Part shown: positions 17,151 to 26,106 of the stretch, in pieces
Layout of the letters: every line of letters starts with the position of its first letter
How positions within the stretch are numbered: position 1 is the first letter of the stretch
Source: Pseudomonas sp. RIT-PI-r
GTDB lineage: Bacteria; Pseudomonadota; Gammaproteobacteria; Pseudomonadales; Pseudomonadaceae
NCBI RefSeq assembly: GCF_001297015.1
Contig: NZ_LIGE01000029.1
Span: 62,001 to 126,000, forward strand
Reading direction: 5' to 3'
Length of the DNA: 64,000 nucleotides
Notes under the pieces: generated by a model
Database searches by the model: none
What the model was told of the DNA's origin: nothing
The model's input: the letters and a program-made list of their open reading frames with translations, nothing else
Position numbers and translations under genes: made by a program

Positions 17151-18362
17151 ATGCCCCAAGCCGCCCAGATGTCTTCTGCCTCCAGTCCCGAGGGGCAACC
17201 GTCCTCCGTAGAACAGGCAAGCCGACAGGGTCTTGAGCAGGCCTTCGAGCTGTTCAATCAGATGTCCAGCCAGTTGACTGATTCCTACAGCATGCTCGAG
17301 GCGCGGGTGACCGAGCTCAAAGGTGAGCTGGCGGTGGTCAGTGCCCAGCGCATGCAGGAACTGGCGGAAAAAGAACGCCTGGCCAACCGTCTGCAAAACC
17401 TCCTCGATCTATTGCCCGGTGGCGTCATCGTGATTGACGGCCACGGCATGGTGCGCGAAGCCAATCCGGCTGCCATTGAGCTGCTTGGCCTGCCACTGGA
17501 AGGCGAACTGTGGCGCCAGGTGATTGCGCGCTGCTTCGCCCCGCGTGAAGACGATGGTCATGAAATCTCCCTGAAAAACGGTCGGCGCCTGTCGATTGCG
17601 ACCCGCTCGCTGGACGCCGAACCGGGTCAGTTGGTGCTGCTCAACGACCTGACAGAAACCCGTCATCTGCAAGATCAATTGGCACGGCATGAACGCCTGT
17701 CATCGCTAGGGCGCATGGTCGCCTCGCTCGCTCATCAGATCCGCACACCGCTGTCCGCCGCACTGCTGTACGCCAGTCATTTGACTGAGCAGGAGTTGCC
17801 GGTGGCCACGCAGCAGCGTTTCGCCGGGCGCCTGAAAGAGCGCCTGCATGAGCTCGAACACCAGGTGCGCGACATGCTGGTATTCGCTCGCGGTGAATTG
17901 CCGCTGACCGATCGCCTGACTCCCGGCGCCTTGATGCAGGCCCTGCAAGCGGCGGCGCTGACCCATGTGCAGGATCTGCCAATCCGCTGGCAGTGCGACA
18001 GTCATGTCGGAGAGTTGCTGTGCAACCGCGACACCCTGGTCGGCGCGTTGTTGAACCTGATCGAAAACGCGATTCAGGCCAGCGCCGGCGATGTACGGCT
18101 GAAAGTGCACTGCTATACCCGCGACAACGCCTTGCGCATCAGCGTCAGCGACAGTGGCAGCGGCATCGAGCCCGCTGTTCTGGCACGGCTCGGCGAACCA
18201 TTTTTCACCACCAAAGTGACCGGTACTGGCCTGGGCCTGACGGTGGTCAAGGCGGTGGCCCGGGCGCATCAGGGAGAATTGCAGCTACGTTCGCGGGTCG
18301 GGCGTGGCACGTGTGCGCAGGTCATCCTGCCGCTGTTTTCCGTTGTACAGGGAGCTGAGTAA
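17151..18362 (+). CDS. fleS: Flagellar sensor histidine kinase FleS
   Basis: Cytoplasmic kinase (403 residues, no membrane segment) that phosphorylates FleR. It has an N-terminal coiled coil (about 20-85), a PAS domain (about 85-170, LLDLLPGGVIVIDGHGMVREAN), a dimerisation/phospho-acceptor box with H195 in VASLAHQIRTPLSAAL, and a HATPase domain with N, G1 (SDSGSGIEP) and G2 (GTGLGLTVV) boxes. It is followed 5 bases later by fleR. It is homologous to AtoS/NtrB-type kinases; the identity follows from pairing and position. Confidence 0.95.
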   Translation: MPQAAQMSSASSPEGQPSSVEQASRQGLEQAFELFNQMSSQLTDSYSMLEARVTELKGELAVVSAQRMQELAEKERLANRLQNLLDLLPGGVIVIDGHGMVREANPAAIELLGLPLEGELWRQVIARCFAPREDDGHEISLKNGRRLSIATRSLDAEPGQLVLLNDLTETRHLQDQLARHERLSSLGRMVASLAHQIRTPLSAALLYASHLTEQELPVATQQRFAGRLKERLHELEHQVRDMLVFARGELPLTDRLTPGALMQALQAAALTHVQDLPIRWQCDSHVGELLCNRDTLVGALLNLIENAIQASAGDVRLKVHCYTRDNALRISVSDSGSGIEPAVLARLGEPFFTTKVTGTGLGLTVVKAVARAHQGELQLRSRVGRGTCAQVILPLFSVVQGAE

Positions 18363-18367
18363 AGGTC

Positions 18368-19759
18368 ATGGGCATCAAGGTTTTGCTGGTCGAGGATGAC
18401 CGTTCTTTGCGCGAGGCGCTGGCCGATACGCTGTTGCTGGCCGGCCATGATTACCATGCGGTCGGTTGCGCTGAAGACGCGTTGACGGCGGTGGCGCGAG
18501 AGGCGTTCAGTCTGGTGGTCAGCGACGTCAACATGCCCGGCATGGATGGTCATCAACTGCTCGCGTTGTTGCGGGCCCGCCAGCCGCAATTGCCGGTGTT
18601 GTTGATGACCGCCCATGGCGCCGTCGAACGCGCGGTCGATGCCATGCGCCAAGGCGCGGCGGATTATCTGGTCAAACCGTTTGAGCCCAAAGCGCTGCTG
18701 GATCTGGTGGCGCGCCATGCGTTGGGCAATATGGGCGCAAGCGAAAGCGAAGGTCCGATTGCCGTCGAGCCGGCCAGTGCACAGCTTCTCGAATTGGCGG
18801 CGCGAGTCGCACGCAGCGATTCCACCGTGTTGATCTCTGGTGAGTCGGGTACCGGTAAAGAAGTGCTGGCGCGCTACATTCACCAGCAATCCCATCGCGC
18901 CAATCAACCGTTCATTGCCATCAACTGCGCCGCGATCCCGGACAACATGCTTGAAGCAACATTGTTCGGTCATGAGAAGGGTTCATTCACCGGCGCCATC
19001 GCCGCGCAGGCAGGCAAGTTCGAACAGGCCGACGGCGGCACGCTTCTGCTCGACGAAATTTCCGAAATGCCCCTCGGCCTGCAGGCCAAGCTTTTGCGTG
19101 TGTTGCAAGAGCGTGAGGTGGAACGCGTCGGCGCGCGCAAGCCGATCACCCTCGATATCCGTGTGGTTGCGACAACCAACCGCGACTTGGCGGGCGAAGT
19201 GGCGGCGGGGCGTTTTCGTGAGGATCTGTTCTACCGTCTGTCGGTTTTCCCCCTGGCCTGGCGTCCACTTCGCGAGCGCACTGCCGATATCTTGCCGCTG
19301 GCTGAGCGCTTGTTGGCCAAACACGTCAATAGAATGAAGCATGCCGCGGCGAAACTTTCGCCTGAGGCGCAAGCGTGCCTGACCGCTTACCCGTGGCCAG
19401 GCAACGTTCGTGAGCTGGATAACGCGATTCAGCGCGCGCTGATTCTGCAGCAGGGCGGTTTGATCCAGCCGCAGGATTTCTGTCTCGCCGGTGCCGTGAC
19501 GTTCGCCGCGTTGCCGGTCGCAGCGCCCGCGCAAACCGTGGTTCGTGAAGTGGAAATCGACGTGGATTCCGCCGGGGCATTGGGCGATGACCTGCGCCGC
19601 CGGGAGTTTCAGATGATCATCGACACCCTGCGCACCGAGCGTGGCCGACGCAAAGAAGCGGCGGAAAAACTCGGCATCAGCCCGCGAACCCTGCGCTACA
19701 AACTCGCGCAAATGCGCGATGCGGGGATGGACGTCGAAGGTTATCTGTTCGCCACTTGA
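18368..19759 (+). CDS. fleR: Flagellar response regulator FleR
   Basis: Sigma-54 activator of class III basal-body and hook genes. The 463 residues comprise a receiver domain with D53 in VVSDVNMPGMDG, an AAA+ domain (GESGTGKE, GSFTGA, LLDEISEMP) at about 130-370, and a C-terminal Fis-type helix-turn-helix (EAAEKLGISPRTLRYKLAQM). It forms a two-component pair with FleS. A sigma-54 promoter for the next operon begins about 50 bases after its stop. Confidence 0.96.
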   Translation: MGIKVLLVEDDRSLREALADTLLLAGHDYHAVGCAEDALTAVAREAFSLVVSDVNMPGMDGHQLLALLRARQPQLPVLLMTAHGAVERAVDAMRQGAADYLVKPFEPKALLDLVARHALGNMGASESEGPIAVEPASAQLLELAARVARSDSTVLISGESGTGKEVLARYIHQQSHRANQPFIAINCAAIPDNMLEATLFGHEKGSFTGAIAAQAGKFEQADGGTLLLDEISEMPLGLQAKLLRVLQEREVERVGARKPITLDIRVVATTNRDLAGEVAAGRFREDLFYRLSVFPLAWRPLRERTADILPLAERLLAKHVNRMKHAAAKLSPEAQACLTAYPWPGNVRELDNAIQRALILQQGGLIQPQDFCLAGAVTFAALPVAAPAQTVVREVEIDVDSAGALGDDLRRREFQMIIDTLRTERGRRKEAAEKLGISPRTLRYKLAQMRDAGMDVEGYLFAT

Positions 19760-19809
19760 TCCGTGGCGTCATGCATTGCAAACGCTTTTCTGAAGGGGTG
19801 CCCGTGAGC

Positions 19810-19825
19810 TGGCACCCTTGTTGCT
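19810..19825 (+). promoter_or_regulatory. Sigma-54 promoter of fliE operon
   Basis: TGGCACCCTTGTTGCT is an almost perfect -24/-12 element with GG and GC 10 bases apart. It lies 61 bases upstream of fliE and should drive fliEFGHIJ. Confidence 0.9.
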
Positions 19826-19886
19826 AATACCTGTGTACCCGCCGAGTGAGTGTCAAAAAATTGCGGGCCGCCCAAGAGAGTAGACC

Positions 19887-20216
19887 ATGAGCCAAGGTAT
19901 TGAATTTAATCGGTTGATGATGGACATGCAGGCCATGAAAGTGGATGCCATGTCTGCGCCGAAATCGACGACCGCTGTCCCTGAGCTGGGAGGCAGCAGC
20001 TTTTCCGACATGCTCGGTCAGGCGATCAACAAAGTCAGCGATACCCAGACCGCGTCGACTCAGTTGGCCAACGCCTTTGAAGTGGGCAAAAGCGGTGTCG
20101 ATCTGACCGACGTGATGATCGCTTCGCAGAAAGCCAGCGTGTCGTTCCAGGCTCTGACCCAGGTGCGCAACAAACTGGTTCAGGCTTATCAAGACATCAT
20201 GCAGATGCCGGTATAA
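19887..20216 (+). CDS. fliE: Flagellar hook-basal body protein FliE
   Basis: The 109-residue protein joins the MS ring to the proximal rod. The family core is FSDMLGQAINKVSDTQ near the middle, and the C-terminal helix SFQALTQVRNKLVQAYQDIMQMPV is typical. It is the first gene of the fliEFGHIJ operon. Confidence 0.96.
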   Translation: MSQGIEFNRLMMDMQAMKVDAMSAPKSTTAVPELGGSSFSDMLGQAINKVSDTQTASTQLANAFEVGKSGVDLTDVMIASQKASVSFQALTQVRNKLVQAYQDIMQMPV

Positions 20217-20231
20217 GGACGAGATTGAGTC

Positions 20232-22019
20232 ATGGCAGAAGCAGTCGCCGATAATGTTCCGGCCAAGGCCTCCCCGATAGACGGCAAACCGCCGTTGTTC
20301 GGCTTGTCCTTCCTGGAAAACCTCTCCGAGATGACCATGCTGCGTCAGGTAGGCCTGTTGGTCGGCCTGGCTGCGAGCGTGGCGATTGGCTTTGCCGTGG
20401 TGCTGTGGTCGCAGCAGCCGGATTACCGTCCGTTGTACGGCAGCCTTGCCGGCATGGACGCCAAGCAGGTCATGGATACCCTGGCCTCCGCCGACATCCC
20501 TTACACCGTCGAACCGAACTCCGGCGCCTTGCTGGTCAAGGCCGATGATCTGTCCCGTGCGCGCCTCAAGCTCGCAGCCGCTGGTGTCACTCCCAGCGAT
20601 GGCAACATCGGTTTTGAAATCCTCGACAAGGAACAGGGTCTGGGCACCAGCCAGTTCATGGAAGCGACCCGTTATCGTCGCGGCCTCGAAGGTGAACTGG
20701 CGCGGACCATTTCCAGCCTGAACAACGTCAAGGGTGCCCGCGTGCACCTGGCGATTCCGAAGAGCTCGGTGTTTGTCCGTGACGAACGCAAGCCAAGCGC
20801 TTCGGTGCTGGTTGAGCTGTACAGCGGCCGTTCGCTGGAGCCGGGTCAGGTCGTTGCGATCATCAATCTGGTGGCGACTTCCGTTCCCGAGTTGAGCAAA
20901 TCGCAGATCACCGTCGTCGACCAGAAGGGCAACCTGCTCTCTGATCAGGCGGAAAACTCTGAAATGACCATGGCCGGCAAGCAATTCGATTACAGCCGCC
21001 GCATGGAAAGCATGCTCACTCAGCGCGTGCACAACATTCTGCAACCGGTACTGGGCAACGATCGCTACAAGGCTGAAGTCTCGGCCGATGTCGATTTCAG
21101 TGCCGTCGAATCCACCGCCGAGCAGTTCAACCCGGATCAACCGGCGTTGCGCAGCGAGCAGTCGGTCAACGAACAACGCACCGCCAGCAATGGCCCGCAA
21201 GGAGTGCCGGGTGCCCTGAGCAACCAGCCACCGGCGCCGGCCTCTGCGCCGCAAACCACCGGTGGCGCAGCCGCGCCGGCCAGCATGGTGCAGCCAGGTC
21301 AGCCATTGGTTGACGCCAACGGTCAGCAGATCATGGACCCGGCCACCGGCCAGCCAATGCTCGCGCCGTACCCGGCCGACAAGCGTCAACAATCGACCAA
21401 GAACTTCGAGCTCGACCGTTCTATCAGCCACACCAAGCAGCAGCAGGGTCGCCTGAATCGTCTGTCGGTGTCGGTTGTGGTCGACGATCAGGTCAAGATC
21501 AACGCGGCCAACGGTGAAACCACCCGTGCGCCGTGGAGCGCCGACGAATTGGCGCGCTTTACCCGTCTGGTGCAGGACGCCGTCGGTTTCGACGCCAGCC
21601 GTGGCGACAGCGTCAGCGTGATCAACATGCCGTTCTCCGCCGAGCGCGGTGAAGTGATTGCCGATATTCCGTTCTACTCCCAGCCATGGTTCTGGGACAT
21701 CGTCAAACAAGTGCTGGGTGTGTTGTTCATCCTGGTGCTGGTGTTTGGTGTGCTGCGTCCGGTGCTCAACAACATTACCGGCGGCGGCAAAGGCAAGGAG
21801 CTGGCCGGTCTTGGCAGCGACGTGGAACTCGGCGGGATGGGCGGCCTGGACGGCGAACTTTCCAACGACCGCGTGAGCCTCGGTGGTCCGCAGAGCATTC
21901 TGTTGCCGAGCCCGAGCGAGGGTTATGACGCGCAACTGAATGCAATCAAGAGCCTTGTGGCCGAGGATCCGGGTCGTGTGGCTCAGGTCGTGAAAGAGTG
22001 GATTAACGCAGATGAGTGA
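20232..22019 (+). CDS. fliF: Flagellar MS-ring protein FliF
   Basis: The 595-residue protein forms the membrane ring on which the basal body assembles. Two membrane segments are seen, near residues 38-60 (VGLLVGLAASVAIGFAVVLW) and 490-515 (VLGVLFILVLVFGVLRPVL). Between them lie the YscJ/FliF ring-building domains and a Pro/Ala/Gln-rich insertion at about 315-385. The C-terminal tail (residues about 560-595, VAEDPGRVAQVVKEWIN) is the FliG-binding segment. It overlaps fliG by 8 bases. Confidence 0.97.
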   Translation: MAEAVADNVPAKASPIDGKPPLFGLSFLENLSEMTMLRQVGLLVGLAASVAIGFAVVLWSQQPDYRPLYGSLAGMDAKQVMDTLASADIPYTVEPNSGALLVKADDLSRARLKLAAAGVTPSDGNIGFEILDKEQGLGTSQFMEATRYRRGLEGELARTISSLNNVKGARVHLAIPKSSVFVRDERKPSASVLVELYSGRSLEPGQVVAIINLVATSVPELSKSQITVVDQKGNLLSDQAENSEMTMAGKQFDYSRRMESMLTQRVHNILQPVLGNDRYKAEVSADVDFSAVESTAEQFNPDQPALRSEQSVNEQRTASNGPQGVPGALSNQPPAPASAPQTTGGAAAPASMVQPGQPLVDANGQQIMDPATGQPMLAPYPADKRQQSTKNFELDRSISHTKQQQGRLNRLSVSVVVDDQVKINAANGETTRAPWSADELARFTRLVQDAVGFDASRGDSVSVINMPFSAERGEVIADIPFYSQPWFWDIVKQVLGVLFILVLVFGVLRPVLNNITGGGKGKELAGLGSDVELGGMGGLDGELSNDRVSLGGPQSILLPSPSEGYDAQLNAIKSLVAEDPGRVAQVVKEWINADE

Positions 22020-23031
22020 TAACCGAGCCGCAGCCGTCAAACTGACCAAGGTCGACAAAGCCGCGATTCTGCTGCTGTCCCTGGGTTCGACCGATGCTGC
22101 ACAAGTGTTGCGCCACATGGGCCCGAAAGAGGTTCAGCGCGTCGGCGTAGCCATGGCGCAGATGGGCAACGTCCATCGCGAACAGGTCGAGCAGGTCATG
22201 AGCGAGTTCGTCGACATCGTCGGCGATCAGACCAGCCTCGGCGTTGGTTCCGACGACTACGTGCGCAAAATGCTCACCCAGGCCCTGGGTGAAGACAAGG
22301 CCAACGGCCTGATCGACCGCATCCTGCTCGGTGGCAACACCAGTGGCCTCGACAGCCTGAAATGGATGGAGCCGCGCGCGGTTGCCGACGTGATCCGTTA
22401 CGAGCACCCGCAGATTCAAGCGATCGTGGTCGCGTACCTCGACCCGGATCAGGCCGGTGAAGTACTCGGCAATTTCGACCACAAAGTGCGTCTGGACATC
22501 ATCCTGCGCGTGTCGTCGTTGAACACCGTGCAGCCAGCGGCACTGAAAGAGCTGAACCAGATTCTCGAGAAGCAGTTCTCCGGCAACTCGAATGCCTCGC
22601 GCACCACCCTGGGTGGCATCAAGCGCGCGGCGGACATCATGAACTTCCTCGACAGCTCGATCGAAGGCCAGCTCATGGACTCGATCCGCGAAGTCGACGA
22701 AGACCTGTCCGGTCAGATCGAAGACCTCATGTTCGTGTTCAACAACCTCGCCGATGTCGACGACCGTGGCATTCAGGCGTTGCTGCGCGAAGTGTCTTCC
22801 GACGTGCTGGTGCTGGCCCTCAAGGGTTCGGACGAGGGCGTCAAAGAGAAGATCTTCAAGAACATGTCCAAACGTGCTGCCGAACTGTTGCGCGACGACC
22901 TCGAGGCCAAAGGCCCGGTGCGTGTCAGCGACGTCGAAACCGCACAGAAAGAAATCCTCACCATTGCCCGTCGTATGGCCGAAGCCGGCGAAATCGTACT
23001 CGGCGGCAAAGGTGGCGAGGAAATGATCTAA
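22012..23031 (+). CDS. fliG: Flagellar motor switch protein FliG
   Basis: The 339-residue C-ring protein interacts with stators and FliF. The N-domain starts KLTKVDKAAILLLSLG, the middle domain contains the EHPQIQAIVVAYL motif (EHPQ), and the C-terminal domain has the charged torque helix (SSDVLVLALKGSDEGVKEKIFKNM). It overlaps fliF, and fliH begins 4 bases downstream. Confidence 0.97.
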   Translation: MSDNRAAAVKLTKVDKAAILLLSLGSTDAAQVLRHMGPKEVQRVGVAMAQMGNVHREQVEQVMSEFVDIVGDQTSLGVGSDDYVRKMLTQALGEDKANGLIDRILLGGNTSGLDSLKWMEPRAVADVIRYEHPQIQAIVVAYLDPDQAGEVLGNFDHKVRLDIILRVSSLNTVQPAALKELNQILEKQFSGNSNASRTTLGGIKRAADIMNFLDSSIEGQLMDSIREVDEDLSGQIEDLMFVFNNLADVDDRGIQALLREVSSDVLVLALKGSDEGVKEKIFKNMSKRAAELLRDDLEAKGPVRVSDVETAQKEILTIARRMAEAGEIVLGGKGGEEMI

Positions 23032-23035
23032 GCCC

Positions 23036-23842
23036 ATGGACAAGCACGACGACGATGTGACGGATCTGATCCGTGCCCGCGATGTCCGTGGTTTCGAATC
23101 CTGGGCCATGCCCAGCTTCGACCTGCCGAAGCCGGAACCCGAGCCTGAACCGGAGCCCGAACCGCCGGAAATGGAAGAAGTGCCGCTGGAAGAAGTCCAG
23201 CCACTGACTCTGGAAGAACTCGAAAGCATCCGTCAGGAGGCTTACAACGAGGGCTTCGGCATCGGCGAAAAGGAAGGTTTTCACAGTGCCACGCTCAAGG
23301 TGCGTCAAGAAGCCGAGGTGGCGCTCACCGCCAAACTCGCCAGCCTTGAGCAGTTGATGGCGAATCTGTTCGAGCCCATCGCCGAGCAAGACACGCAGAT
23401 CGAAAAGTCGTTGGTCGACCTCGTGCAACACATCACCAAACAAGTGATCAAGCGCGAACTGGCCATCGATTCCAGCCAGATCGAACACGTCATGCGCGAT
23501 GCGCTCAAGCTGTTGCCGCTGGGCGTCGACAACGTGCGCCTGTACGTCAATCCGCAGGACTTCGAGCAAGCCAAGGCTTTGCGCGAACGTCATGAGGAAA
23601 CCTGGCGCATTGTCGAAGATGAATCGCTGTTGCCGGGTGGTTGCCGGGTTGAAACCGAGCACAGCCGCATCGATGCCAGCATCGAAACCCGCGTGGCCCA
23701 GGTCATGGCAAAATTGTTCGATCAGTTGCACGAGCAAGCCTTGCACCCGGCCGAGGCGGATCTGACTCTGGATATCCCCGAAGACGTGAAACCGGCGGCC
23801 ACGTCTGAAGAGCCGCTCGCGGACGAACCCGATGCGCCTTGA
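23036..23842 (+). CDS. fliH: Flagellar export ATPase regulator FliH
   Basis: FliH binds FliI and keeps the export ATPase in check. The 268-residue protein has an acidic N-terminal segment of repeated Glu-Pro pairs (residues about 32-45). A long helical region with small-residue periodicity (EAYNEGFGIGEKEGF, GxxxG-like) is followed by the conserved C-terminal domain ending before an acidic, Pro-rich tail. It overlaps fliI by 11 bases. Confidence 0.93.
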   Translation: MDKHDDDVTDLIRARDVRGFESWAMPSFDLPKPEPEPEPEPEPPEMEEVPLEEVQPLTLEELESIRQEAYNEGFGIGEKEGFHSATLKVRQEAEVALTAKLASLEQLMANLFEPIAEQDTQIEKSLVDLVQHITKQVIKRELAIDSSQIEHVMRDALKLLPLGVDNVRLYVNPQDFEQAKALRERHEETWRIVEDESLLPGGCRVETEHSRIDASIETRVAQVMAKLFDQLHEQALHPAEADLTLDIPEDVKPAATSEEPLADEPDAP

Positions 23843-25190
23843 ACGCACCAGTTTCGCCAAGCGCCTGAGCAGTTATGCCGAGGCGGTTGAAATTGCCGGC
23901 GCGCCGATTCTTGAAGGTCGCCTGCTGCGCATGGTCGGCCTCACCCTCGAAGCCGAAGGCCTGCGCGCTGCCATGGGCACACGTTGTCTGGTGATCAATG
24001 ACGACAGCTATCACCCCTCGCAGGAGGAAGCGGAAGTCATGGGGTTTTCCGGCAGCAAAGTCTTTCTGATGCCGGTCGGCAGTGTCGCCGGTATCGCCCC
24101 CGGCGCCCGCGTGGTGCCACTGGCCGATACCGGTCGGTTGCCGATGGGCATGAGCATGCTCGGTCGCGTGCTCGACGGCGCCGGTCGTGCGCTGGACGGC
24201 AAGGGCGGCATGAAGGCCGAAGACTGGGTGCCGATGGACGGCCCCACGATCAACCCGCTCAACCGTGACCCGATCAGCGAGCCGCTGGACGTCGGTATCC
24301 GTTGCATCAACGGTTTGCTGACGGTCGGTCGTGGCCAGCGTCTGGGCCTGTTCGCCGGTACCGGTGTCGGTAAGTCGGTGTTGCTGGGCATGATGACCCG
24401 CTTCACCGAAGCCGACATTATCGTCGTTGGCCTGATCGGTGAACGGGGTCGCGAAGTCAAGGAATTCATCGAGCACAGCCTCGGTGAAGAAGGCCTCAAA
24501 CGTTCCGTGGTGGTTGCCTCGCCGGCGGATGACGCGCCGTTGATGCGTTTGCGCGCGGCGATGTACTGCACGCGCATCGCCGAGTATTTCCGCGACAAGG
24601 GCAAGAACGTCCTGTTGCTGATGGACTCGCTGACCCGTTTCGCTCAGGCCCAGCGGGAAATCGCCCTGGCCATCGGCGAGCCGCCAGCGACCAAGGGTTA
24701 TCCGCCGTCGGTATTCGCCAAGCTGCCGAAACTGGTGGAGCGCGCCGGTAATGCGGAGAAGGGCGGTGGTTCGATCACCGCGTTCTATACCGTGTTGTCC
24801 GAGGGCGATGACCAGCAGGACCCGATTGCCGACTCGGCGCGAGGCGTACTCGACGGCCACATCGTGCTGTCCCGGCGTCTGGCCGAGGAAGGGCACTATC
24901 CGGCCATCGACATCGAAGCGTCGATCAGCCGGGTGATGCCGGCGGTGGTTTCGCCGGAGCACATGCAGCGTGCGCAGTATTTCAAACAACTGTGGTCGCG
25001 TTATCAGCAGAGTCGTGACCTGATCAGTGTCGGCGCCTATGTGGCCGGCGGCGACCGTGAAACCGACGTGGCGATTTCCCTGCAACCGCAGTTAGTCCGC
25101 TATCAGCGTCAGGGCCTCAACGACAAAATCAACATGGGCGAAAGTCAGGCCTATCTCGAAACGCTGTTCGCACCTGCGGCGGGCGGTTAA
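23832..25190 (+). CDS. fliI: Flagellar type III export ATPase FliI
   Basis: The 452-residue F1-beta-like ATPase helps load export substrates. Walker A is GTGVGKS (K181), Walker B is NVLLLMDSLTRF, and GERGREVKEF is the F/V-type signature. GKGYPPSVF-type motif appears as TKGYPPSVFAKLPKLVERAGN. Length and motif order match the family. Confidence 0.97.
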   Translation: MRLERTSFAKRLSSYAEAVEIAGAPILEGRLLRMVGLTLEAEGLRAAMGTRCLVINDDSYHPSQEEAEVMGFSGSKVFLMPVGSVAGIAPGARVVPLADTGRLPMGMSMLGRVLDGAGRALDGKGGMKAEDWVPMDGPTINPLNRDPISEPLDVGIRCINGLLTVGRGQRLGLFAGTGVGKSVLLGMMTRFTEADIIVVGLIGERGREVKEFIEHSLGEEGLKRSVVVASPADDAPLMRLRAAMYCTRIAEYFRDKGKNVLLLMDSLTRFAQAQREIALAIGEPPATKGYPPSVFAKLPKLVERAGNAEKGGGSITAFYTVLSEGDDQQDPIADSARGVLDGHIVLSRRLAEEGHYPAIDIEASISRVMPAVVSPEHMQRAQYFKQLWSRYQQSRDLISVGAYVAGGDRETDVAISLQPQLVRYQRQGLNDKINMGESQAYLETLFAPAAGG

Positions 25191-25196
25191 CCGCTC

Positions 25197-25649
25197 ATGG
25201 CCGCCGTCAGTCGAGCCGCGCGTCTGGCGCCGGTGGTGGACATGGCTGAAAAAGCCGAGAAAACCGCTGTGCAGCGGCTGGGTTACTTTCAGGGGCAAGT
25301 GAAGGTCGCAGAAAGCAAGCTGGCCGACCTCAATGCCTTTCGTCTGGACTACTCCGAGCAATGGATCGTGCGCGGCGCCACCGGCGTGACCGGCCAATGG
25401 TTGCTGGGTTTTCAGGGCTTTCTGGCGCAGCTCGACACCGCCGTCGATCAGCAACGGCAGAGCCTGAACTGGCACCAGAAGAATCTGGACAACGCGCGTG
25501 AGGCCTGGCAACAGGCATTCGCCAAAGTCGAAGGCCTGCGCAAACTGGTGCAGCGCTACCGTGAAGAGGCGCAACGCCTCGAAGACAAGCGCGAGCAGAA
25601 GCTGCTTGATGAACTGTCGCAGCGATTGCCCCGACAGAATCCGTTCTGA
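25197..25649 (+). CDS. fliJ: Flagellar export chaperone FliJ
   Basis: A 150-residue, strongly coiled-coil protein, the stalk of the export ATPase. Charged heptads run throughout, ending QRYREEAQRLEDKREQKLLDEL, the usual C-terminal region. It is the last gene of the fliE operon; a palindromic repeat follows. Confidence 0.93.
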   Translation: MAAVSRAARLAPVVDMAEKAEKTAVQRLGYFQGQVKVAESKLADLNAFRLDYSEQWIVRGATGVTGQWLLGFQGFLAQLDTAVDQQRQSLNWHQKNLDNAREAWQQAFAKVEGLRKLVQRYREEAQRLEDKREQKLLDELSQRLPRQNPF

Positions 25650-25656
25650 AACAAAA

Positions 25657-25722
25657 ATCAAAAGATCGCAGCCTTCGGCAGGGGATCGGTGTAGGAGCTG
25701 CCGAAGGCTGCGATCTTTTGAT
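25657..25722. repeat. REP-type palindrome, 24-bp perfect arms
   Basis: Arms 25657-25680 and 25699-25722 are perfect inverse copies around an 18-base loop. The core (GCAGCCTTCGGCA and its inverse) recurs in two other intergenic positions of the window (49081-49169 and 51120-51197). It lies between fliJ and hsbA and may act as a terminator or mRNA stabiliser. Confidence 0.9.
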
Positions 25723-25800
25723 CTGGCTTCCTGACCTTGCCCCAACCCTGTCCAGATGCTAAACCTTGTACACGTTCGTCAATGACAAGGAAGCCAGTCA

Positions 25801-26106
25801 ATGTCAGTCGTTGCAGAAGTATCTCCGGATGGTCAAAAACTGACGATTTCGGTCAAGGGGCGGTTCGATTTCGGGCGCCATCAGGAATTTCGCGAGTCTT
25901 ATGAGCGGCTCGACAGGAAACCAGAATCCATTGTGGTCGATCTGAAAGAAGCCACCTACCTCGACAGCTCGGCACTGGGCATGTTGCTCCTGCTGCGCGA
26001 TCACGCCGGCGGCGATAACTCGGACGTGCGAGTCGTCAACAGCAGCTCCGACGTGAAAAAGATCCTCGCCATCTCCAATTTCGACAAACTCTTCGACATC
26101 AGTTGA
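25801..26106 (+). CDS. hsbA: STAS-domain anti-sigma factor antagonist (HsbA-like)
   Basis: The 101-residue single STAS domain has the phospho-serine motif YLDSSALGMLLLL, with S56 in the position reported for HsbA. In P. aeruginosa HsbA switches between the anti-sigma factor FlgM and a diguanylate cyclase depending on its phosphorylation by HsbR. It is immediately followed by the hsbR-like gene with overlapping stop and start, which supports the identification. Confidence 0.85.
   Translation: MSVVAEVSPDGQKLTISVKGRFDFGRHQEFRESYERLDRKPESIVVDLKEATYLDSSALGMLLLLRDHAGGDNSDVRVVNSSSDVKKILAISNFDKLFDIS

Noticed and set aside
19824..22118. A 764-residue open frame antisense to fliE-fliF
   Set aside because: Antisense shadow caused by codon bias; no recognisable domain, and the sense frames are firmly identified.
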